From contig JAAAVE010000483.1 of assembly GCA_015679605.1 (NCBI GenBank), positions 3,436 through 17,928 of the forward strand: DNA of 14,493 nucleotides, written 5' to 3'. Positions 1 through 7,004 of the stretch are shown here, one piece after another (the first letter of the stretch is position 1; each line of letters begins with the position of its first letter). Made by a program: the position numbers and the translations under genes. The DNA comes from Podila epigama (Eukaryota > Mortierellomycota > Mortierellomycetes > Mortierellales > Mortierellaceae). A model generated the notes under the pieces. It saw only the letters and a list, made by a program, of their open reading frames with translations, was not told the DNA's origin and did no database searches.

Positions 1-323
1 TCCCTAGGTTGGTCAGGACTGACCTTCCAATTCTACGGGCCCTGAATTCTCATTCTCGCCGAAATCTAGACCATTCAAGAATATATACTATTTTTTATAC
101 AATTGCCAGCCTGCCAACTAGATATTAAGGAAAGTAATTGGGGGGAGAGGAGAGAAGTCATTAGATGCATTTTCTTTCTTCCATCCCCCTCCTCATCTCT
201 CTCTCTCTCTCTCTCTCTTCTTCCTACTTCATCGCCCTCCCTACTCACCAGTACCCCACTCCTGTTCTCTGTAACAAATCTGAATAGAGAAAGTAGAAAA
301 AAAAGTAGAAAAAAAGAGCCGAT
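1..323. promoter_or_regulatory. Upstream region of the sphingomyelinase gene
   Basis: No gene is visible here. The stretch is A/T-rich and turns pyrimidine-rich over roughly 170-260, including a TC dinucleotide tract at 196-218, as in many fungal core promoters and leaders. It ends in a purine-rich leader (repeated AGTAGAAAAAA) just before the ATG at 324. An open frame at 103-327 is low-complexity (serine/leucine from the TC tract) and not credible as a protein. Confidence 0.5.
196..218. repeat. TC dinucleotide microsatellite
   Basis: About 11 uninterrupted TC units sit about 105 bases upstream of the sphingomyelinase start codon, inside a longer pyrimidine-rich stretch. It may be part of the core promoter or 5' leader. 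Confidence 0.9.
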
Positions 324-1881
324 ATGAAGTCATGTAAACTCTTGATCGCCTTGGCAGCTGCATTGTCTGCCAGCATGACGCCTTGCTGGGGTATTAAACA
401 TTCATCACAATCAAAGTTCCACGCCACCTCGCGTCGAGAGACCCTGAGTGTTATATCTTTTAATACCTATATGTTACCCGAAGTTTTACTACCATGGGAT
501 CAGCGTACGTAGTTGCATTGCCCTGTTTTTTTGTCCCGTTTGTTTCTTTGTTTGTTTTGCTTGGAAAACCTTGGTGTTCAGTTCGTGACAACTTACTTGT
601 TCTCGTTCAACGCTTTCTCTCCGGGAATTGGGCAACATTCAACTACCATGGAAACAAAAACAAAACAAAACAACAATGTCAACAAAAACAACAAAAACAC
701 ATACAGATATCCGCGCAAAACTGATTGCCGAGAGCGACTTCATCAAAGGGCATGATGTGGTAATCGTAGAGGAATGTTTCGATAATGGCCCGTGTGATAT
801 CCTTCGACATGGCCTTTTGTCCGAATGTAAGCAGTTCGATCCATTGCAGCCTTTTTATTTTTCTTTTGTCTGTCTTGATAATGAGGTGGTTTTTTGAACA
901 TGCATTTACATGTTTCCCCATACTCATGCACGCGTGCATACCTGCATACATGCAAACTCGCATACTCAGACGTACAAACTCGCATACTAACATCTACACA
1001 CAAACACAAAATCAAACACAAAAACAAACACAACACAAACAAACGTACACAAAAAAAAGACCCATATCAAACACCAACAGTAGGCCAACTCAAGGGTGGC
1101 ACCACATCATGGGCAAGCACGAGCGGCGAAATTTCGTTCGGGATAAATGGTGGAGCGGTCATTTTTAGCAAGTGGCCCATCAAGAAGGCGCAACAGTACA
1201 TATTCAGATATGCCTGTGGTGTTGACAGGTAAGGGCCCAGGGAAAAGAAAATGAGAAGTGAAAAGGCTCGTTCTTGTTGTTTGGACAGAGCATAGCCTAT
1301 GCGTAGTCATTTGCAGCAAAAAAAAACTCAAACCCCTATTATTTTCTTTTTGTTACCACTGTCCTAGATTCGCCAACAAAGGCTTTGCGCATGCTGTGAT
1401 AGACTTCAAGAGCACAAATCTTCATGTCTTTGGAACACACATGCAGAGCAACGACAAGTGGTGTGGAGAACACCAGGCTGCTCAAGTTAGAAAAGTCGAC
1501 CTTGAGCTCTGGCGCGCGTGGATTGAGGCGCAACACATCCCTGAGAACGAGCTAGTCATCTTTGGAGGAGACTTCAACATTGAACGAAACAGCCCCGAGT
1601 TCCACTCCTTGCTCGAGGATTTTGGCATAGACGAACCAGAAGAGTACAGTGGCCATCCACATACCTTGGATCCAAAGATCAACTCCATCGCCCACTACAA
1701 CGGAGGCGACCCTGAGTTCCTGGACTACGTCTTTGTGGACAAGAAACACCGTTCTTCTGTCCGGAAACACACCCAGACGACCGTCAACGCAAGGGCTCCC
1801 GACTTTATCCTCAGCGGAGTCGCCTACAACGACTATTCGGATCATTTTCCAGTCCACGTTCTTTTCGAACTAGAATTTTAA
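324..1881 (+). CDS. Secreted sphingomyelinase C (bacterial-type neutral sphingomyelinase, EEP fold)
   Basis: Four exons, 324-504, 707-826, 1060-1228 and 1368-1881, join in phase to give 327 aa plus stop. Residues 1-23 form a signal peptide (short basic start, hydrophobic core, ending CWG), so the enzyme is probably secreted. The rest matches the Mg-dependent sphingomyelinase C branch of the endonuclease/exonuclease/phosphatase superfamily in order: SFNTYMLP with Asn47; VVIVEECFDN with metal-ligand candidate Glu83; PYQTPTVG; NGGAVIFSKWPI; GTHMQ with His181; GGDFN with Asp225 and Asn227; and DYSDHFP with catalytic His316. Family members hydrolyse sphingomyelin to ceramide and phosphocholine. 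Length is close to bacterial homologues (about 330 aa), and no catalytic motif is missing. Exon 3 uses an AAG acceptor after an A-rich run; it is preferred because it restores the conserved YPYQTP block. A related phospholipid or sphingolipid phosphodiesterase activity is possible. Family call strong; substrate inferred. Confidence 0.92.
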
Positions 1882-2193
1882 TCCTTTTTTTTTGTTGCAT
1901 CCAAATGATAGAAAAAAAAATTGGATATTTTTTCTTTATTCCCGTTGCTTTTCCCCATCATGTCTCCATGACTTTATGTCTTCGTGTCTTTATAACTCTT
2001 GCCTTCCTTTTTTCTAAAGAGTCGCCTCCTTTCGCTTCAATTCTGCCAAAAAGTCAACTCCAGTACTCATCGCACCTTTCTTGGGCGCCTTGCTTCCCCA
2101 AGCCATGGTCTCTACTCCTTTGTACATTTCCGTTTTGCCTGCGAAGGAGCAATTGAGGGGGGTTTTGTTTTGTGTTTTGTCAGTCTTTCATAT
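1882..2193. other. Convergent intergenic region
   Basis: This is the 312-base spacer between the stop of the sphingomyelinase (+) and the stop of the small unknown gene (-). It is T-rich with A and T homopolymers and must hold both 3' UTRs. I see no gene, RNA gene or clear terminator hairpin. Confidence 0.6.
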
Positions 2194-2389
2194 TCAAACT
2201 TCTTTGTTGGACCCTAGTGAAAAAAAAAAAAATTGGTGCATGACCACACACTCATAGCGGGTTTCTTACCTGCTCCCGTCGTTCCTGCGCGATGAAAGTT
2301 TTCTAATGCCGCTGTCCAAGCTAATAATGAAATGAGCAAAGACATATTAGATACCATTGAATATCTCACAATGCACCAAATCCTGTCCA

Positions 2390-2431
<42 letters not shown>

Positions 2432-3079
2432 TAACAAAGTCCTCCTTACAGTTTTGAAAATGGTTGTTGACATCCTGTGAATTGAAGGTATTGACAGGGA
2501 TATGCTTTACGGTCGACTTGGATCCTGTTGATGATGGGATGGCAGGACTCGTTTGACCAGAGTTTGAGTTTGCTAATTCGCCAAGAGAGAAAAAAAAGAT
2601 TGTATTAGTTAAGATTGTCAATTTGGCAACTCTGTCCACCCACTTCAACGACTCCTCATTATCCAGTCATCCAACGATCGAACTCTTCTTTGTCTCGAAG
2701 CTGCAGTACTTCTACTGAGTATCAAAAACAGTCCTTACATTGGGATGGCTTGCGACGGGAGCCACCAGCTGCAACAGATGGTTTCCTAAAAGACCCTCAA
2801 ACAGTAAGCGACAGACAACGTTTTTCTTTTCGTTAGTTATCCTCCATTCAAACTTGTGCCATGGCCTGTAGTCGTCCAATGAATGTGATCAACAAAGCAT
2901 AGTGCTCGCGTGCATCTTATTTGTCAATTCTTCTTGTTTGGTTTTCTTTGATGCCTAAATGGTATCAATTGGTCTTCATGCACAACAAAAAAAAAGTAGA
3001 AGCAGGTCGTACATGGGTCGTTTCTAGATTCCTGCAAACAACGAAAAGTCATGCATTACCTATCTCCAGAACCTGGCAT
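2194..3079 (-). CDS. Small unknown protein, five short exons (86 aa)
   Basis: I do not recognise this protein. On the minus strand, exons 3079-3060, 2785-2739, 2572-2450, 2320-2270 and 2213-2194 join in phase into 86 codons plus TGA. Donors are GTAATG, GTAAGG, GTAAGG and GTAAGA; acceptors are TTTAG, TTAG, TTAG and CTAG. A branch-point-like CTTAACTAATAC lies before exon 3. The start, MPGSGDR, is set by a 20-base first exon whose phase fits exon 2. Residues 1-45 are Ser/Gly/Pro/Lys-rich and probably disordered (RRKPSQSNSNSG). Residues about 50-73 (NTFNSQDVNNHF, then SWTAALENFHRAG) look like one or two amphipathic helices. There is no signal peptide or membrane segment. It lies tandem to and downstream of LSM3. 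The four 3' exons are well supported by phase and coding character; the first exon is less certain because intron 1 (274 bases) could hide another exon. Confidence 0.6.
2390..2431. repeat. Compound microsatellite (TC)n(AC)n
   Basis: About 13 TC units run directly into about 8 AC units. The tract lies inside intron 3 of the small minus-strand gene, near its 5' splice site. In the transcript it reads (GT)n(GA)n. Confidence 0.9.
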
Positions 3080-3407
3080 CGTGTTGGGACAAGGGGGGAA
3101 AACGAGCTTTTCGTCTACACAAGAAAATTTCAGGCACTTTTTGTATTCAAATTTTGAGCACCCCTTAATGAATCATTTTGCATATGTATCAAACATTCCA
3201 CAGCTGGGTCTGTTCATATCTTTTTGTGCCTTGGTGCTTTTGCCACATGGTCTCATCAAAGTGATAGATACTGGATAGGGAGAGTGAGTGAGCGAGCGAG
3301 AGAATGAAACAAAAAGAAAAAAAAAAGGTCTGCAACTATCCTTCAGATGTTCGAATTGTTTGTTGTCTCCTTTGTTGAAATTTTAAAATAAAAAAAAAAG
3401 TGCGCGT
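3080..3407. other. Intergenic region between LSM3 and the small unknown gene
   Basis: These 328 bases lie after the LSM3 stop and before the start of the next minus-strand gene, so they must hold the LSM3 3' UTR and the small gene's promoter. The stretch is A/T-rich, with A runs at about 3318-3327 and 3391-3399 and a short GAGT/GAGC repeat near 3280-3302. No gene is evident on either strand. Confidence 0.6.
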
Positions 3408-4338
3408 CTATGAACGAGAAGGGGGTGAGACCTAATGGGAAGATGGTAGAATTCGAAAAAGAATATTAGCAGGAAGACATATGTTGTGTGATGAAAGCTA
3501 CGACAATCCATTTTGAATATCATGCCTCGAAATACTACTCGATTTTCCCCTATTGCTTACCAGAATAACACCATCTCCACGGACAAAAAGCATCTCGCAA
3601 TTCCTCTTCACGATCTAGATGTGTAAAGCAAAAAAAAAAAGAAAACAAGGATCAAGTCAGCCAAGGTGACAAAGTCAGTTTCTTCTTAACATGTTAGAGT
3701 CTTCTCCTCGAGCGCCATCAATCGGTTTAAAAGTCTAATAGCGTGCGTTTCGATATCCATTGACCGACAGTGTACTGACAATCCTGAAGAGCATAAATCA
3801 ATCATGACAGCCAGCAACGTTCAAAGATGGGTGGGTGCCTTGTATTATTCGCATGATCCACATGTCAGCGCGCAAGGTGATTGCTTGATAAACGTTTCCA
3901 TGTTTCCAGAGTAAACTCCACGTGCTTCTGTCGTGCTGGCACACTAGTGCAGAGTATCCAAGTTGATCCCCTTACCCTGATTGCTTCCTTCAGAGTGTCT
4001 TCGTCTACATCAACAACTGTAATCGTCTCTTCAACATCACCGAGCACCATGTTCAAATGGCCATCGTACGCCTAGTTTTGAGATGGATAGAAACAGGTGG
4101 ATTGAACTTAGAACAAGAAAAGAGAGAAGCATCTCTAACAATTGACAAAAGACAAGGACATTCTCATGCTTGTTCTCCATCGACTATAAAAATACAGGAG
4201 AGCGTCTCTTACATGAAGCTTTCCACGCAGCTCACGATCGCCACGAAGTTTGACATAGATGCGCTCGTCCAGCGAAAGTCTGACAAGATCAAGAGGCTCC
4301 TCGATGCCTGTGCTTTCCAGTGGTGCATGCTCGTCCAT
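3408..4338 (-). CDS. LSM3: U6 snRNA-associated Sm-like protein LSm3
   Basis: Four minus-strand exons (4338-4213, 4071-3976, 3614-3561, 3431-3408) encode 99 aa plus TAG, close to the roughly 100-aa family size. The sequence is clearly LSm3: [20 protein letters not shown] then DRELRGKLH (Sm1 motif, residues about 13-42), [16 protein letters not shown] (residues 43-58), and the Sm2 motif [10 protein letters not shown] (residues 83-92). LSm3 is a subunit of the nuclear Lsm2-8 ring that binds the U-rich 3' end of U6 snRNA for splicing, and of the cytoplasmic Lsm1-7 ring in mRNA decapping. All introns are phase 0 with canonical ends; intron 2 is the longest at 361 bases. The last exon adds only seven residues, VSPPSRS, where most relatives have V(A/S)PPLR; the Leu-to-Ser change and short tail are mildly unusual. 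It is divergent from the ceramidase gene across a 1.07-kb spacer. Confidence 0.97.
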
Positions 4339-5403
4339 TTTGCGTGTTTGTATGAAATGTGGTGAAGTGTATTTTTTTGGTGCAAGGTACAGACGTGTGC
4401 AGAGAGTTTAATGTCCCATTCACTACATGTGGCTTTGCTACCCTTAACCGGTCAATGGGGCGATTGCCATCCCGTTTTCTTCACTCTCTCACCCGTCCTT
4501 GTTTTTTTTTTGCGCGCCATGTAGTCTTTTTGCTTTTGCCTGCTAGGCGTGACATATTAGCGACAATATTGACAAGACACGTACAATGACATGCTGTTGC
4601 TTTAACATCCCTGGTGGATAGCAAAAAGGAAACCAACCACAACAGACTCGCTGACAGAAAATTCTGCCACAAAAGGAGTTCTACAGAATGCGTGTGACAA
4701 TGTGAGCATTTTTTTTTTTTGTATTTTAACCTTTTTGAACCACTTTAGTGCTGTCCTTACTAGATTCATACTTCATTCAACAACAACACTAGGCGCTTTC
4801 TTGCTTTTTTCGCCCGATCTACCTTGGCAAACAACAACAAAAAGAATACCATGACTAAAGTTGTCTCCGGAGAGTGCCCATCAAGGCAAACAATTGCATA
4901 TATTGAAATCGCTCAGGCCAATGGCATGGTTGGACGCCGTCATCATCATCGTCGTCGCAACACAGGCCAACAAGTGTACGGGCTCCTTTAATACGCTTGA
5001 GAAACACCCACCCGTACAACATCGGCTCGAACACATGTCTTGCCATGATCGGAGTGGAGTGTGTGCAAAAAACAAAAGAGTGTGTGAATGAATGTCAGCT
5101 CCTTCCTCCTCCACAGCCGACAAAGCATGGCCTGTGTCGTTCGTCCGACTGGCATGCAACTTTTGCTCAAGGAAAAAGCGCAGACACATGTGGGCTATAA
5201 AAATAAGAGCGAATTTCATTCCTTTGCCCACTCTTACTTTCTTTTTCCTTTTCCCCTCTCTCACCCACACTCCACACTCCACATCTCTTCCACCCATTCA
5301 AACAAGAAAAGAATTATACGGAAACACGACTTTTACTTAATTAGACATACAGCAGCAGCGTTCCCAGCGATCCCACTTTTCAAGCAAGAAAGAAAGATAA
5401 AAC
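4339..5403. promoter_or_regulatory. Divergent promoter region between LSM3 and the alkaline ceramidase
   Basis: This 1065-base spacer separates two divergent genes. The LSM3-proximal half is A/T-rich with T runs. The part at about 4850-5160 is less A/T-rich and contains short overlapping ORFs on both strands (46 aa on + at 4851-4991; 63 aa on - at 5046-4855) that I cannot assign to any family. From 5220 to 5300 the + strand becomes pyrimidine-rich, like a transcription start region and 5' leader. No tRNA or other structured RNA gene was found. Confidence 0.55.
5196..5205 (+). promoter_or_regulatory. TATA box upstream of the alkaline ceramidase
   Basis: The sequence TATAAAAATA in the context GGGC-TATA lies 199 bases upstream of the ceramidase ATG and is followed by a CT-rich stretch (5220-5290) typical of fungal start regions. 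A start site about 30 bases downstream would give a leader of about 170 bases. The assignment is based on motif and position only. Confidence 0.55.
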
Positions 5404-6294
5404 ATGCCACCAACAACCTCTCATGACCGGATCGGATACTGGTCACCCAATACAGCCTCTGTCGATTGGTGTGAGAACAACTACGTCGTATCTTATTTCA
5501 TTGCAGAGTACGTGCGTCTTTTGTTCTTGTCCTATTTAGAGCATGTGGAGCGCACATTCATTTGACGGGGGGGACCAAATGTCCTCTCCCACGAGCAATT
5601 TTATTCAATAAGAAACTTACCAATGGAGTCTTGCAATGTAATAGGTTCTGGAATACCATCTCAAGTCTGTTCATCATCCTCCTAGGAGAACTTGGTCTGT
5701 ATCTATGCCCAACCAAGGAACTTCGATTCAACGTGACCTTCAGGACAATCAGCATTGTCGGCATTGGTTCGACCTTGTTCCACGGCACCCTTCGACACAA
5801 GATGCAATTGCTTGGTAAGAGAATAATGACCTTCCCATGGCAAAGGACTTTTTATTTGCATACAAGTGGATAACAAGGATGTCAGACTTAATGTATGTAT
5901 TCTTTCTCTCTTTTCTCTTCTTCATTGTGCATGCATATGAACGGTATGTAGACGAGCTACCCATGATTTATGCCGCCACAGCCTTGGTGTTCATCTGCAT
6001 CGAAACCAGGCATGGGCCTCAGGGCAAGTGGCTCCCTTACACCCTTGCTGGATGGCTAGGTATGTTTTTTTTCCTCTTATGATCCATGCTACTCTATATT
6101 ATCACAAAATGGCTTCACTCCAGCACTTGTTAAAAAAAAAAGCAAGAAGAAAGAACAAGACAAAAAAACAACTCACACATTGTACGTTTGTCCAATTGAC
6201 CTCCCTTCCTTACTACATGTGCTCTCGGTGGCATGTACTCCTTCATGTACTCGTGTACCTGGATTCTTTTTGAACGACATCGACCATTCCAAAA

Positions 6295-6332
<38 letters not shown>

Positions 6333-6825
6333 CACTACTGACAACAAACTAAAAACTACAAACTACATACAACAAAAAAAAGCCCTCACGACTATCTTTG
6401 TATCCATCACGGGAGGACAAGTCCAGTTCTACACATTCCAGGCTTCGTTCGGAGTGCTCCAGTTGGCAATCATCTACTATACTACGACCATGCACCGCCA
6501 GCAGGCCGCAATCCGTGGCAAGGACAACAAGACCTCGGCCTGGCTCATCTCCCGCGCCCTCAGCGTTTATTTTTTTGCTGTGACCATCTGGCTCATTGAC
6601 TTGCACATGTGCGAGTTTGTCAACGGCGTCAGCCCAAAATCTGTCCTCAAGTGGAACCCACAGCTCCATGCATGGTGGCACGTCTTCTCCATCAGCGGTG
6701 TCTACTTTTCCACATTGTTGATCGCCTACCAACACTATCTTGCCAAGGGCATCCAGCCTTCCGTCTACTTTTGGCGAGGCTTTGTCCCAGCACTCACCAT
6801 CGAGCCCATTAGAAAAAAAATTTAG
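5404..6825 (+). CDS. YPC1: Alkaline ceramidase (YPC1/YDC1/ACER3 family)
   Basis: Exons 5404-5507, 5645-5814, 5952-6059 and 6383-6825 join in phase to 274 aa plus TAG, the usual family length. The enzyme is a multi-pass ER/Golgi membrane hydrolase that cleaves ceramide into a sphingoid base and fatty acid. The N-terminus has GYWSPNTASVDWCENNYV, where Asp21, Trp22, Glu24, Asn26 and Glu35 match the Ca-site pattern of human ACER3. The zinc/active site is complete: Ser77 and His81 in STLFHGTLRH, Asp92 in DELPM, and His223 and His227 in HAWWH. Several hydrophobic segments follow (about 41-56, 66-82, 95-110, 146-162, 188-200, 229-246). The C-terminus ends in a lysine-rich IRKKI. Intron 3 (323 bases) contains a CAA microsatellite and ends in AAAAAAAAG, an acceptor without a pyrimidine tract, but it restores the frame and the conserved sequence. 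YPC1 versus YDC1 (phyto- or dihydroceramide preference) cannot be decided. Confidence 0.96.
6298..6332. repeat. CAA trinucleotide microsatellite
   Basis: Eleven perfect CAA units lie in intron 3 of the ceramidase gene, about 50 bases upstream of the exon 4 acceptor, within a longer A/C-rich stretch that replaces the usual polypyrimidine tract. Confidence 0.95.
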
Positions 6826-7004
6826 AGTTGTGTTTCCTCAAGCGTCATGCTCTTTTTATTTCACACCAGCATTTTTCAAATCCATTAAAAAAAAAAAAAA
6901 AAAAACACACAAGCTTTATTACGACGACAAACTCATTAGGCGACGATAAACGTCAACCTGAAAGGAAAACAAACAAACAAACAAAAAGGAAAAAGTGGAC
7001 AAGT
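6826..7004. other. Convergent intergenic region between the ceramidase and the SRC1 homologue
   Basis: A 179-base spacer between two converging stop codons. It holds an A run of about 19 bases (about 6886-6904) and a short AAAC repeat (6967-6985), consistent with overlapping 3' UTRs. No gene is visible. Confidence 0.6.

Noticed and set aside
834-842. TTCGATCC sequence resembling a tRNA T-loop
   Set aside because: It falls in intron 2 of the sphingomyelinase without matching D-arm, anticodon arm or acceptor stem.
2650-2738. Open stretch on the minus strand reading LRDKEEFDRWMTG, first considered an exon of the small unknown gene
   Set aside because: Using it needs an intron of only 24 or 38 bases upstream and hits a stop with no good donor after. 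Skipping it gives a normal 166-base intron with branch point, TTAG acceptor and correct phase.
4183-4192. TATA-like sequence (CTATAAAAATAC) on the plus strand
   Set aside because: It lies inside intron 1 of LSM3, on the opposite strand and downstream of the LSM3 start, with no plus-strand gene near enough to use it.
4881-5297. 138-codon minus-strand ORF
   Set aside because: It begins in the pyrimidine-rich leader of the ceramidase read backwards, has a low-complexity Lys/Arg/Val start and no recognisable domain. Only the inner 63-aa part was kept as a low-interest observation.
5092-5340. Plus-strand ORF starting at 5092 with a CNFCSRKKRR stretch resembling the start of a fungal Zn2Cys6 zinc cluster
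   Set aside because: Only two of six cysteines are present, the third position is His, no second half follows, and the ORF runs through the TATA box and CT-rich leader of the ceramidase. Chance similarity is more likely.
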